The notes under the pieces are model-generated. The model did not search any database. It saw only the letters and a list, made by a program, of their open reading frames with translations, and was not told the DNA's origin. A DNA stretch of 64,000 bases from Nocardioides luti (GTDB lineage Bacteria > Actinomycetota > Actinomycetes > Propionibacteriales > Nocardioidaceae). Below are positions 29,401 to 37,091 of this stretch, piece by piece. Where the stretch lies: contig NZ_JACKXE010000001.1 of the NCBI RefSeq assembly GCF_014212315.1, forward strand, positions 930,001-994,000, given 5' to 3'. How positions within the stretch are numbered: position 1 is the first letter of the stretch; each line of letters opens with the position of its first letter. Position numbers and translations under genes: made by a program.

Positions 29401-30013
29401 GCGGCTTGAGCTGGCGGCGGATCTCGGTGAGGAGGTCCTGCAGCCGGGTCAGGTTGCCCTCGGTCGAGTCGAGCTTGCGGAGGGCCTTCTCCTTGCGCTT
29501 GCGGTGCTTGAGGACGCCTGCGGCCTCCTCGATGAAGCCGCGGCGGTCCTCGGGGGTCGCGTGCAGGATCGTGTCGAGCTGGCCCTGCCCGACGATCACG
29601 TGCATCTCGCGGCCGATGCCGGAGTCGCTGAGCAGCTCCTGCACGTCGAGCAGCCGGCACGAGCTGCCGTTGATGGCGTACTCCGAGCCGCCGCTGCGGA
29701 ACATCGTGCGGCTGATCGTGACCTCGGCGTACTCGATCGGGAGCGCGCCGTCGGAGTTGTCGATCGTCAGCAGCACCTCGGCGCGGCCCAGCGGCGGGCG
29801 GCCGGAGGTGCCGGCGAAGATGACGTCGTCCATCTTGCCGCCGCGCAGCGACTTGGCGCTGGCCTCGCCCATCACCCACGCGAGCGCGTCGACGACGTTG
29901 GACTTGCCGGAGCCGTTGGGGCCGACGATGCAGGTGATGCCGGGCTCGAGCTGGAGCGTCGTGGCGGACGCGAAGGACTTGAACCCCTTGAGGGTCAGGC
30001 TCTTCAGGTACAA
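26429..30013 (-). CDS. smc: Chromosome segregation ATPase SMC
   Basis: A 1194-aa condensin subunit. Walker A GPNGSGKSN lies at residues 31-39. Long coiled coils (about 170-500 and 660-1010, Ala/Glu/Arg-rich heptads) flank a hinge at about 510-640 (RKDGAGALLAATDHVSGML onward), followed by the ABC signature LSGGERSL and Walker B PFYILDEVEAALDD. The start is TTG at 30013: MYLKSLTLKGFKSFAS matches the conserved SMC N-terminus and GAGGAG sits 9 nt upstream, so the TTG is well supported. ScpA/ScpB partners are not in the window. The promoter should lie within 30014-30157; no boxes were recognised there. Confidence 0.97.
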   Translation of the reverse strand: MYLKSLTLKGFKSFASATTLQLEPGITCIVGPNGSGKSNVVDALAWVMGEASAKSLRGGKMDDVIFAGTSGRPPLGRAEVLLTIDNSDGALPIEYAEVTISRTMFRSGGSEYAINGSSCRLLDVQELLSDSGIGREMHVIVGQGQLDTILHATPEDRRGFIEEAAGVLKHRKRKEKALRKLDSTEGNLTRLQDLLTEIRRQLKPLGRQAEVARKAQAVQMDVRDARARLMADDLVTARTALEQELADESILVERRALVEAAVAEARETEAALEAALREDLPALSAAQETWFALSGLRERLRGTQSLATERVRNAAGTTESELSHSGRDPEQLEAEATRVREQEQQIAAEVDRQRTTLEQAVTARKAAEDAAAAEERRISGLQRAAADRREGLARLHGQVNALKSRAAAADDEVGRLQLAREEAVARADRAQRDFTSLETRVAGLDAGEEGLDAEHEAASSLLGDIEDRLAKARDEAQQADRDRGALLARKDALEMGLNRKDGAGALLAATDHVSGMLGSVAALLSVRSGYEAAVAGALGSAADAVAVTDADAAVRAIGHLKGDDLGRAGLLLGGGPTDDTSWPGLPGHAAYAVDVVECPDALRPALARLLFKVAVVDDLAAARALVADMSDLTAVTRDGDVLGAHFASGGSSSQPSLIEIQAAVDEAAAQLAEAIASSERLGFDMSRLEAERLDAQKRVDVALAKLHESDATLAAVAEELGQYGSQARSARAEAERVTQAIAKAEQARAQDLAGLADLEARLAQAEDAPDEEPDTADRERLVDEARASRQGEMDARLSLRTAEERARALHGRADSLVRAAKAERETRARAAERRERLLREGRAAEAVGVAVAYVLTRLEVSIHLATERRTAVEQARQGREQDLLAIRARLRELGREHDELVNSVHRDEMARTQQRMRIEQLEERALEELGLDPDGLVADYGPDQLVPATSPLARVDGAEGGAEGDEDVYPDPVPFVREEQQKRLRSAERSLSMLGKVNPLALEEFSAMEERHKFLTEQLEDLKKTRKDLLDIVKEVDDRVQQVFTEAYADVERAFDATFARLFPGGEGRLVLTQPDDMLNTGIEVEARPAGKKVKRLSLLSGGERSLVAVCFLVSLFKARPSPFYILDEVEAALDDTNLGRLLEIYEELRENSQLLVITHQKRTMEVGDALYGVTMRGDGVSAVISQRLRAEPA

Positions 30014-30157
30014 CGCGGTGGCTCCTCACCATCGTCGGGCCGCCCGTCCGGGCGGTCCGTGCACGGCACTGCGACGGGGCTGCATCATGGCAGCCACGAG
30101 GGGGGAAGCCCGGTGACGGGTACAGCGCCGCTCACCCTACCCGGCGTCGTACGCCGC

Positions 30158-30199
30158 CCGCGGGAGGTCAGGCGGTGTCCTCCGCCTGACCTCCCGCGG
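30158..30199 (-). terminator. Terminator hairpin overlapping the MFS gene stop codon
   Basis: An 18-bp perfect stem (CCGCGGGAGGTCAGGCGG and its complement) with a 6-nt loop. The MFS stop codon (30170-30168) is inside the 3' arm, so the last codons of the transporter encode half of the hairpin. No T-tract is present. Confidence 0.6.
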
Positions 30200-31382
30200 C
30201 CGCGACCGGCTCCTCGTCCGCGTGCGCGATGTGGGAGAGCTGCCCCCAGATCAGGACGACGAACACGGCCGAGCCGGCGAACGCGAACCAGAACGGCGCG
30301 GTGATCCCGGCGTGCTGGGCGAGGAGCCCGCCGATGCCGGAGCCCAGGACGAGTCCGCCGAAGACGCCGACGCCGTTGACGCTCCCGACCCGCCCCTGGA
30401 GCTCCGTCGGGACGGCGCGCTGCCGGACCGTGACCGAGGTCGTGCCCCACACGAACGCGTGCGCCCCGAAGACGAAGAAGATCACCATCGCCACCCACGG
30501 CACGGTCGTGAGCGCCAGGAACAGGTGGGTGAACGTCTCGATCACCAGGCCGATGCGCATCAGGTTGCCCAGGCTGACCCGGCGGGTGATCCAGCCGTAC
30601 GACAGCGTGCCGGCCAGCCCGCCGACCGCGGAGACCGTGGTGAGCAGGCCGAACCCGACCGCCCCCATCCCGAGCCGCTGCGTCGCGTAGAGGACGAGCA
30701 CCGACCAGGCGGCGCCGAAGGTGATGTTGAAGGTGAAGATCGTCAGCACGAGGGTGCGCACCGCCGGGTGGTGGCGCACCCAGCGCAGCCCATCGACGAT
30801 GTCCTGCCGCACGTGCGTGTCCGCGGCCTCCTCCCGGCGGTGCGGCGGCAGCACCACCCGCGAGACCAGCAGGGCGCCCAGCGCGACGAGCACCGCCTGG
30901 GTGACGAAGGGCAGGGCCGCGCCGGCCGCGAACAGCGCCGCCCCGATCGGCGGCCCGGCGAGCTGGTTGACCGTGATGAAGCCGGTCTGCAGGCGTGCGT
31001 TCGCGACCGCGAGGTCGTCGCGGGCGACGACCATCGGAAGCAGGGTCTGCGAGGAGTTGTCGGCGAACACCTCGGCGGTGCCGAGCAGGAAGAGCGCGGT
31101 GAGCACGACCGCCCGCAGCAGGTCGACGGTGACGACGATGAGCCGGCGGTCGAGGCGGTCGGACAGGGCCCCGGCGTACAGCCCGAAGAGGAGCGGCGGC
31201 AGCCACTGGAGCAGGGCCGCGAGCGCGACGAGGAAGGGGTCGTGGGTCTGCGAGGCGACCAGGAGCGGTCCGGCGGCGATCGCGATCCCGTCACCCAGGT
31301 TGGAGATCCACGACGACGCCAGCAGCCAGCGGAAGCGGGTCCCGAGACGTGCGGGGACGACGGCTTCCAGCAGGCGGCTCAC
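30168..31382 (-). CDS. MFS transporter
   Basis: A 404-aa protein with about 12 predicted helices. FRWLLASSWISNLGDGIAIAAGPLLV opens the first helix pair. LLFGLYAGALSDRLDRRLIVV carries the conserved GxLaDRxxRR loop between helices 2 and 3, typical of drug-efflux DHA1/enterobactin-exporter (EntS-like) members. The substrate is unknown. GTG start at 31382. It stands between smc and the LVIVD gene as a single transcription unit. Confidence 0.88.
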   Translation of the reverse strand: MSRLLEAVVPARLGTRFRWLLASSWISNLGDGIAIAAGPLLVASQTHDPFLVALAALLQWLPPLLFGLYAGALSDRLDRRLIVVTVDLLRAVVLTALFLLGTAEVFADNSSQTLLPMVVARDDLAVANARLQTGFITVNQLAGPPIGAALFAAGAALPFVTQAVLVALGALLVSRVVLPPHRREEAADTHVRQDIVDGLRWVRHHPAVRTLVLTIFTFNITFGAAWSVLVLYATQRLGMGAVGFGLLTTVSAVGGLAGTLSYGWITRRVSLGNLMRIGLVIETFTHLFLALTTVPWVAMVIFFVFGAHAFVWGTTSVTVRQRAVPTELQGRVGSVNGVGVFGGLVLGSGIGGLLAQHAGITAPFWFAFAGSAVFVVLIWGQLSHIAHADEEPVAAAGGQAEDTA

Positions 31383-31434
31383 AAGTCGAGGAGCCTAGGG
31401 CAGGGAGGTCACCGGCCACGTCCGGTTTGCGGCG

Positions 31435-31469
31435 GGACGACCCCCCGCGCCCAGCACGGGGGGTCGTCC
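31435..31469 (-). terminator. Terminator hairpin after the LVIVD gene
   Basis: A 13-bp perfect stem GGACGACCCCCCG/CGGGGGGTCGTCC with a 9-nt loop, 18 nt past the stop at 31487 on the transcript. No T-tract is present. Confidence 0.6.
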
Positions 31470-31486
31470 TGCGTCCGGGGCAGGGA

Positions 31487-32995
31487 TCAGGCGCGGGCGC
31501 GGGCGCGGCGGCCGCGACGGCGTACGGCGAGGGCCAGCGCCATCGCCCCGCCGACGAGCCCGAGCGGCACCGCGGTGTCCTGGGCACGGTCGGCGACCGA
31601 GGGGTGCGGGACCACCGAGGCGGTCGGCCGGGCGCCGATGCCGTCGCCGGGCACGTCCACGGCGTACACGTCGAGACCGCGGACGGCGTCGATGGCGTAG
31701 ACGACGTTGGACGTCCGGCCGGTGTCCTTGCCGTTCTTGTAGACCGGGACCCAGACGTTGTCCCAGACCTCGGAGGCACCCCAGAGGGCGTGGCCGTAGG
31801 ACGTCAGGTTGCGCGGGTTGCGGGCGTCGATGATCTGCGTGCCGCCGCCGTAGAACCCGACCGCGACGAGGCCGCCGGGGCGGTAGTCGAACCAGTGCGA
31901 GGAGCAGAAGGTGCCCTGGGGCAGCGGGAAGTTGCCGAGGTCGGAGAGCTCCACCTTGTCGAGCGGGACGATCGCAGCCTTCGAGCCGTCGAGCTTCTTG
32001 ACCCACCAGGTCTGGAAGGAACCGGCCTGCGTGCAGTCGGTCTGCTCGTAGTCCTCCTCGGTCGCGAGCAGGATGTTGCCGTGCTTGAAGGACGGCTTGC
32101 TGTTCGGCTTGAAGGCGTTGGCGTTCGGGCGGAACGAGTTGTGCAGGATGAAGTCGTTCCAGCCGGGGTGCTTCGGGTCGGTGCCGCGGCCGGCCTTGCC
32201 GGTCGTGGTGATCAGCTTCGGGTGCCGCGGGTGGGTGGTGCGCCACATCGAGGCGCCGTTCCAGCCGGTGTGGGTGCCGATGCCGGCCGCGTCGAAGTTC
32301 CACTTGTGGCCCGCGGTGGGCGAGAAGAACGGCTGGACGCCGGCCTTCGCCTTGTCGGCGTCGACCTCGCGCGGCTTGGTCACGTCGCGCAGGTCGAAGA
32401 TCGAGAAGTGGTCGTCCTCGCCGGCGGAGTAGGCGTAGGAGCACTGGGTGTCGCGCACGCACGCGACGGTGTGGGTGCTCGTCGTGCCGGGGGCCCGGCC
32501 GGCGATGACCGGGTTCGTCGGGTCGGTCACGTCGACCACGATCAGCTCGCCCCCGCCGACGTTCGTGTGCTGCACGTCGCCGGGCGAGGCCTGCACGGCG
32601 TCGACGCCGATGAGCACGAAGCGGGTGGTCTTCCCGTCCTTCGTGGTGCGCTCGCCGCAGTTCATCGCCTCGTTCTCGAACAGGGCCTGCGGCAGCACGC
32701 CGACGACGGTCGGGTGGGCCGCGTCGGTGACGTCCCAGACGCGGACCGAGTCGGCGCCGCTGGTGACGAAGATCGGGGCGGACTTCATGAAGCAGCCGGA
32801 GATCCCGACCTGGCCGGGGTTGGCCGAGAGGTGCTCGACGTTCGGGCTGGCCAGGAGGCCGGTGCCGTCGCCCGCGATCGCGGACTGGGCGGGGCGCTGG
32901 TGCGGTCGCTCGCCGTGCGCGGACGCCGGGGCGGCCAGGCTCACGGCGGCGCCGACGGTCAGGGTGGCGGCGGCAAGGGCGGCTAGGGCTCGCAT
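31487..32995 (-). CDS. Secreted LVIVD-repeat beta-propeller protein, membrane anchored
   Basis: A 502-aa protein. The signal peptide (MRALAALAAATLTVGAAVSL...ASA, cleavage near residue 26) leads into repeats of the VxVWDVTDAAHPTVVG / LIVVDVTDPTNPVIAG / FSIFDLRDVTKPREV / TQIIDARNPRNLTSYG type, i.e. LVIVD repeats that form a propeller. The C-terminus has PLGLVGGAMALALAVRRRGRRARARA, a membrane helix plus Arg-rich tail that would retain it at the cell surface. Cysteines are paired (e.g. CVRDTQC). Function is unknown; similar proteins are common in Nocardioides and other soil Actinobacteria. Confidence 0.82.
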   Translation of the reverse strand: MRALAALAAATLTVGAAVSLAAPASAHGERPHQRPAQSAIAGDGTGLLASPNVEHLSANPGQVGISGCFMKSAPIFVTSGADSVRVWDVTDAAHPTVVGVLPQALFENEAMNCGERTTKDGKTTRFVLIGVDAVQASPGDVQHTNVGGGELIVVDVTDPTNPVIAGRAPGTTSTHTVACVRDTQCSYAYSAGEDDHFSIFDLRDVTKPREVDADKAKAGVQPFFSPTAGHKWNFDAAGIGTHTGWNGASMWRTTHPRHPKLITTTGKAGRGTDPKHPGWNDFILHNSFRPNANAFKPNSKPSFKHGNILLATEEDYEQTDCTQAGSFQTWWVKKLDGSKAAIVPLDKVELSDLGNFPLPQGTFCSSHWFDYRPGGLVAVGFYGGGTQIIDARNPRNLTSYGHALWGASEVWDNVWVPVYKNGKDTGRTSNVVYAIDAVRGLDVYAVDVPGDGIGARPTASVVPHPSVADRAQDTAVPLGLVGGAMALALAVRRRGRRARARA

Positions 32996-33051
32996 GGACG
33001 GTCAACGACCCAACCGGCCCGCGGTCACGCGGGTCGGCGGTCGGACTCCGG

Positions 33052-33261
33052 TCAGACCGGCTGCATCTCCGCGAGCGACGCCGACTCGAGGTCGAGCAGC
33101 GTGTCGGCGTGCGCGGCCGCCAGCCGGTCGTTGTCCTCGGAGAGGCGGAGGACGAGCGTCTCGAGCTCACCGACACGGGCGCGGAGGCGGGCGTTCTCGG
33201 CCACCAGCCGTGACGGGGTGCGGAGGTCGCTGTTCAGGTAGCCGATCAGCGCCTTGGCCAT
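33052..33261 (-). CDS. Small coiled-coil protein
   Basis: A 69-aa protein, MAKALIGYLNSDLRTPSRLVAENARLRARVGELE..., with a heptad-rich helix (about residues 18-55) like a short leucine-zipper. I do not know a function. The ATG at 33261 is preceded by GGAAGG; an upstream extension is unlikely. It lies downstream of mutM in the same direction. Confidence 0.65.
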   Translation of the reverse strand: MAKALIGYLNSDLRTPSRLVAENARLRARVGELETLVLRLSEDNDRLAAAHADTLLDLESASLAEMQPV

Positions 33262-33336
33262 GGACGAGCCTTCCAGCTGGGAGGGAAGCCCGCGGTGGCG
33301 GGCCGCCTTCCAATGTCCCACCACACCGCGGCAGGG

Positions 33337-34224
33337 TCAATCCGGCGTCGGCAAAGCCTGGGCGACCGCACGGCGACGCCGCGGCGCCGGCTGGCAGACC
33401 GGGCAGGAGTACGACGAGCGGTTCATGAAGGCGGCCCGGCGGATCGGGGCCCCGCACCGGTCGCACGGCTCGCCCTCGCGGCCGTAGGCGTGCAGCGAGC
33501 GGTCGAAGTAGCCGGACTCGCCGTTGACGTTGACGTACAGCGCGTCGAAGGAGGTGCCGCCCTGGCCCAGCGCGTCACTCATCACGGTCCGGGCGTGGTC
33601 GAGCAGCTCGCGGACCTGGGCCCGGGTGAGCCGCTCCCCCGGACGCTCGCCGTGCAGCCGGGCCCGCCAGAGCGCCTCGTCGGCGTAGATGTTGCCGACG
33701 CCCGAGACGAGCCCCTGGTCGAGCAGCTGGCGCTTGATGCCGGAGGAGCGGGTGCGCACCCGGCGTACGAACTCGTCGTCGTCGAACGCCGGGTCGAGCG
33801 GGTCGCGCGCGATGTGCGCGATCTCGGTCGGGAGGTCGGCGCCGCCCGCGGAGATCGACAGGCCGCCGAACATCCGCTGGTCGACGAAGCGCAGCTCGCG
33901 CCCCTCGGCGGCGCCCTCGAGCGCGAGCCGGACGCGCAGGTGGCGCTCGTCGGCCGCCTCGGGCGGCTGCACGAGCAGCTGGCCGCTCATGCCGAGGTGG
34001 CCGAGCAGGGCATCGCCGTTGTCGAGCGGCAGCCAGAGGTACTTCCCGCGGCGGCGGGCCGCCTCGATCCGGCGGCCGGTCAGCGCTGCGGCGAAGCCCT
34101 CGGGCCCGCGCGGGTCGCGCCGGACCGGGCGCGGGTGCAGGACGTCGACGCGGGTGACGGTGGCGCCGAGGACGTGGCGCTCGAGACCGGCGCGGACGAC
34201 CTCGACCTCGGGGAGCTCGGGCAC
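33337..34224 (-). CDS. mutM: Formamidopyrimidine-DNA glycosylase
   Basis: A 295-aa base-excision repair enzyme for 8-oxoguanine and FaPy. After Met removal the catalytic Pro begins [19 protein letters not shown] with the Glu3-type residue. [18 protein letters not shown] is the H2TH region, and the C-terminal zinc finger is [24 protein letters not shown]. The GTG at 34224 is required so that Pro is residue 2; a longer in-frame start would abolish activity. It lies 10 bp downstream of rnc, the usual rnc-mutM pair. Confidence 0.96.
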   Translation of the reverse strand: MPELPEVEVVRAGLERHVLGATVTRVDVLHPRPVRRDPRGPEGFAAALTGRRIEAARRRGKYLWLPLDNGDALLGHLGMSGQLLVQPPEAADERHLRVRLALEGAAEGRELRFVDQRMFGGLSISAGGADLPTEIAHIARDPLDPAFDDDEFVRRVRTRSSGIKRQLLDQGLVSGVGNIYADEALWRARLHGERPGERLTRAQVRELLDHARTVMSDALGQGGTSFDALYVNVNGESGYFDRSLHAYGREGEPCDRCGAPIRRAAFMNRSSYSCPVCQPAPRRRRAVAQALPTPD

Positions 34225-34234
34225 GGGGTGCCCG

Positions 34235-35056
34235 TCAGTCGTTGAGGGAGGCGGCGCGGCTGGTCGCGGCGCCGACGGCGGGGTCCTCGACACCGAGGGC
34301 GTGGGCGATCTCGCCGTACGCCGTCTCGGCAGCCGCCTGCTCGGCCTCCTTCTTCGACCGGCCGACGCCGTTGCCGTAGAGGGAGGTGCCGACGCGGACC
34401 TGCGCGGTGAAGGTCTTCATGTGGTCCGGGCCCTCGTCCTCGATGACGTACTCGGGGACCCCGAGCGCGTGCTCGGCGGAGAGCTCCTGGAGCGAGGTCT
34501 TCCAGTCCAGCCCGGCGCCGAGGGCGGAGGCGGCCTCGATGAGCGGGTCGAAGAGGCGGTGGACGACCTGCGAGGAGACGGCGATGCCGCCCTCGCTGAG
34601 GTGCACGGCACCGATCACGGCCTCGACGGTGTCGGAGAGGATCGAGGCCTTGTTGCGGCCACCGGTCGACTCCTCGCCGCGCCCGAGCTTGACGTGCTCG
34701 CCGAGCCCGATGCCGCGGCCGACCTCGGCCAGCGCGCGGGCGTTGACGACCGCCGCACGGAGCTTCGCGAGCCGGCCCTCGGAGAGGTCCGGGTGCGTGA
34801 GGTAGAGCGTCTCCGTCACGACCACGCCGAGCACCGAGTCCCCGAGGAACTCCAGGCGCTCGTTGGTCGGGAGGTTGCCGTTCTCGTAGGCGAACGACCG
34901 GTGCGTGAGGGCGCGCTCGAGCAGCGCGGGGTCCAGGATCGGATCGCCCAGCGCTGCTCGCAGCTCGCCGTAGTTGGTCAGCGGACCGAGATCAGGATCA
35001 GAGGACCTGACGGCGGTCGGCCCGGGCGCCGTACTGACCGCACGTGCCACAGGCAC
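34235..35056 (-). CDS. rnc: Ribonuclease III
   Basis: A 273-aa double-strand RNA endonuclease for rRNA and mRNA processing. It carries the signature [13 protein letters not shown] (about residues 65-77), [22 protein letters not shown] with the second catalytic acidic cluster, and a C-terminal dsRBD ([12 protein letters not shown] ... [18 protein letters not shown]). No ATG, GTG or TTG was found downstream before the conserved core. The start must therefore be GTG 35056 or GTG 35050, overlapping the 3' end of rpmF by 53-59 bp in a different frame. Confidence 0.93.
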   Translation of the reverse strand: MPVARAVSTAPGPTAVRSSDPDLGPLTNYGELRAALGDPILDPALLERALTHRSFAYENGNLPTNERLEFLGDSVLGVVVTETLYLTHPDLSEGRLAKLRAAVVNARALAEVGRGIGLGEHVKLGRGEESTGGRNKASILSDTVEAVIGAVHLSEGGIAVSSQVVHRLFDPLIEAASALGAGLDWKTSLQELSAEHALGVPEYVIEDEGPDHMKTFTAQVRVGTSLYGNGVGRSKKEAEQAAAETAYGEIAHALGVEDPAVGAATSRAASLND

Positions 35057-35183
35057 GGTGGGGCAGGTGCTTGGCGCCGCAGGCGGCGTTCGCGCAGGTC
35101 ACCAGGGACGGCGCGACGGCCTTCCACTGCGAACGACGGTGACGCGTGTTGCTGCGCGACATCTTCCGCTTCGGGACTGCCAC
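34998..35183 (-). CDS. rpmF: 50S ribosomal protein L32
   Basis: A 61-aa protein: [21 protein letters not shown], then a zinc-ribbon-like [20 protein letters not shown]. The Cys-bearing (zinc-using) form is expected to be the zinc-replete paralogue; no C-minus copy is in the window. It sits between the DUF177 gene and rnc, the standard order, and overlaps the rnc start. Confidence 0.96.
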   Translation of the reverse strand: MAVPKRKMSRSNTRHRRSQWKAVAPSLVTCANAACGAKHLPHRACGTCGQYGARADRRQVL

Positions 35184-35271
35184 TGTTTTCTCCTCTACCT
35201 GGGCCGGAGACGTCTCCGAGCCGCTTGCGTCCAGCCGGTGGTTGCCCAGCTGGTGTTCGTCTTCCGGTGTT

Positions 35272-35847
35272 TCAGTCTTCTTCTTGGTCCTGCACCAGCT
35301 GGGTCAAACCTGCCCAGCGCGGGTCGATCGGCTCGTCGTGCCCGTGGTCGGGATCGTCGGCCAGTCGGGCACCACACTCGGTGCACAACCCTGGACAGTC
35401 CTCGGAGCACAACGGCTGGAACGGCAGTGCGAGCACCACCGCGTCCCGCAGCAGTGGCTCGAGGTCGAGCAGGTCGTCCTCGAGCCGGCTGGTCTCGTCG
35501 TCCTCGTCGGGGTCGTGGTCGCGGTCGTCGTAGACGAACAGCTCCTGGAACCTCGCGGACAGCTCGTCCTCGATCGGCTCCAGGCACCGCACGCATTCGC
35601 CGACCAGCTCGGCCGTGGCCGAACCGGTGACCAAGACACCCTCCATGACCGCCTCGAGCCTCAGGTCGAGTTCGACCTGGGAGCCTTCGGGGACACCGAG
35701 GACCTCGATACCCAGATCTGCCGGTGCCGGAACCATCCGCGTCACTTCGCGCTGGGACCCCGGGCGGCGGCCGAGCTCGCGAGTATCGAGCACGAGCGGC
35801 GCTCTCGGGTCCAGATTGCTGATGTGATCACTTCCGGGTCCGGGCAC
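35272..35847 (-). CDS. DUF177/YceD family protein
   Basis: A 191-aa protein with [20 protein letters not shown] at the start, the conserved [24 protein letters not shown], and the end [18 protein letters not shown] with four Cys. YceD/DUF177 proteins are linked to large-subunit rRNA accumulation in plants and bacteria and are nearly always next to rpmF. The GTG at 35847 is accepted because the family N-terminus starts nearby. The 71 bp upstream (35848-35918) presumably holds the promoter. Confidence 0.9.
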   Translation of the reverse strand: MPGPGSDHISNLDPRAPLVLDTRELGRRPGSQREVTRMVPAPADLGIEVLGVPEGSQVELDLRLEAVMEGVLVTGSATAELVGECVRCLEPIEDELSARFQELFVYDDRDHDPDEDDETSRLEDDLLDLEPLLRDAVVLALPFQPLCSEDCPGLCTECGARLADDPDHGHDEPIDPRWAGLTQLVQDQEED

Positions 35848-35918
35848 AAACAGATCGTTGTGAATCGTAACGGTCAGGGGCGGGGCGGGGCAAAACCGAC
35901 CCCGGGTGGGCGGCGCGC

Positions 35919-36425
35919 TCAGCCGTCGGCGGCCGCGCGGCGCTCGGCCAGTCTGGCCGTCAGTCGCTCGTTCACGAAGTCGGGGAGGTAGGCCGACACG
36001 TCGCCGCCGAAGGTCGCGACCTCCTTGACCAGGCTCGAGCTCACGAAGGAGTGCGCCGGGTCGGCCGGCAGGAAGACGGTCTCGACGCCGGTGAGCGAGG
36101 CGTTCATCTGCGCCATCTGGAGCTCGTAGTCGAAGTCGCTCACCGCGCGCAGGCCCTTCACGATCGCGTGCACGTCCTGCTCCTGGCAGTAGGTCGTAAG
36201 GAGGCCGGTGAAGCCGTCGACGCGGACGTTCGCGTGGCCCGAGCAGGCCTCGCGGAGCATGTCGAGGCGCTCGTCGGCGCTGAAGAGGCGGTTCTTCGAC
36301 GCGTTGGTGCCCACGGCGACGACGACCTCGTCGAAGAGGCCGGACACCCGCGCGATGACGTCGAGGTGCCCGAGGGTGACCGGGTCGAAGGATCCGGGGC
36401 AGACGGCTCGGCGCACGGGGGTCAC
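35919..36425 (-). CDS. coaD: Phosphopantetheine adenylyltransferase
   Basis: A 168-aa enzyme of CoA biosynthesis (4'-phosphopantetheine + ATP to dephospho-CoA). CPGSFDPVTLGHLDVIARV (T/HxGH nucleotide motif, about residues 9-27), VRVDGFTGLL, IVKGLRAVSDFDYELQMAQMN and SFVSSSLVKEVA are conserved. The GTG start overlaps the rsmD stop by 4 bp (GTGA). The C-terminus ends with a short Arg/Ala tail. Confidence 0.96.
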   Translation of the reverse strand: MTPVRRAVCPGSFDPVTLGHLDVIARVSGLFDEVVVAVGTNASKNRLFSADERLDMLREACSGHANVRVDGFTGLLTTYCQEQDVHAIVKGLRAVSDFDYELQMAQMNASLTGVETVFLPADPAHSFVSSSLVKEVATFGGDVSAYLPDFVNERLTARLAERRAAADG

Positions 36426-37036
36426 TCCTGGTCGGGGGGCGTCGCGGGGTCGGTGGTGCCGGGGGCGCCGGGTGACGACGCGGCGTGACCGTACCAAAGC
36501 ACGGTCTCGCCGTAGCGGCGCTCGCGGACGTCGGTGAAGGTGCCGGGCCAGGTCGGCTCGGGGCTGCGGACCGAGCGCTCGACGACGACCATCGCGCCCG
36601 GGACCAGCCAGTCGTGCGACACCAGCGCGGCGAGGTCGTCGCGCACGGCCGCGTCCTCGAGGGGGTACGGCGGGTCGAGGAACGCGACGTCGTACGGCGC
36701 GCTGGGGGCGCGGCGCAGCGTGCCGGCGACGGGGGCCGCGACGACGTTCGCCTTGGGGAAGCCGAGCGTGCGGGCGTTGCCCGCGATCAGGGCGGCGGTG
36801 CGGCGGTCCTGCTCGACGAGCGTCACCACACCGGCCCCGCGGGACCACGCCTCGAGCCCGACGGCCCCCGAGCCGGCGTACAGGTCGAGGAAGCGCAGGC
36901 CGTGCAGCGAGCCGCACCACGACTCCACGGCCGAGAAGAGCGCCTCGCGCACCCGGTCGCTGGTCGGGCGCGTGTGGACGCCGCGGGGTGTCGTGATGCG
37001 ACGACCGCCCGCGGATCCCCCGATGATGCGGGTCAT
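36422..37036 (-). CDS. rsmD: 16S rRNA (guanine(966)-N2)-methyltransferase
   Basis: A 204-aa enzyme with MTRIIGGSAGGRRI and PTSDRVREALFSAVE. The SAM motif I is FLDLYAGSGAVGLEA (about residues 49-63), and FLDPPYPL (about 119-126) carries the DPPY catalytic motif of N6/N2 methyltransferases. It methylates G966 of 16S rRNA. The last ~25 residues are a Pro/Gly/Ala tail. ATG at 37036; coupled to coaD. Confidence 0.95.
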   Translation of the reverse strand: MTRIIGGSAGGRRITTPRGVHTRPTSDRVREALFSAVESWCGSLHGLRFLDLYAGSGAVGLEAWSRGAGVVTLVEQDRRTAALIAGNARTLGFPKANVVAAPVAGTLRRAPSAPYDVAFLDPPYPLEDAAVRDDLAALVSHDWLVPGAMVVVERSVRSPEPTWPGTFTDVRERRYGETVLWYGHAASSPGAPGTTDPATPPDQE

Positions 37037-37091
37037 GTCGGCGTCGGCCCCCCGGTCGGAGAGGGTCGGCGGGCACCCGGGCAGGGGGTGT

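Noticed and set aside
26531..30304. A ~1250-codon plus-strand open frame opposite smc
   Set aside because: It is a Leu/Gly/Arg-rich shadow of the SMC coiled coil with no start context or homology signal.
34998..35056. A shorter rnc start that avoids overlap with rpmF
   Set aside because: Candidate Val codons downstream are GTC, not starts, and no ATG/GTG/TTG occurs before the conserved core, so the overlap is real.
35205..35218. CGGAGACGTCTCCG palindrome between rpmF and DUF177 as an operator
   Set aside because: A 14-bp GC-rich palindrome in co-oriented, probably co-transcribed genes; no supporting promoter elements were found.
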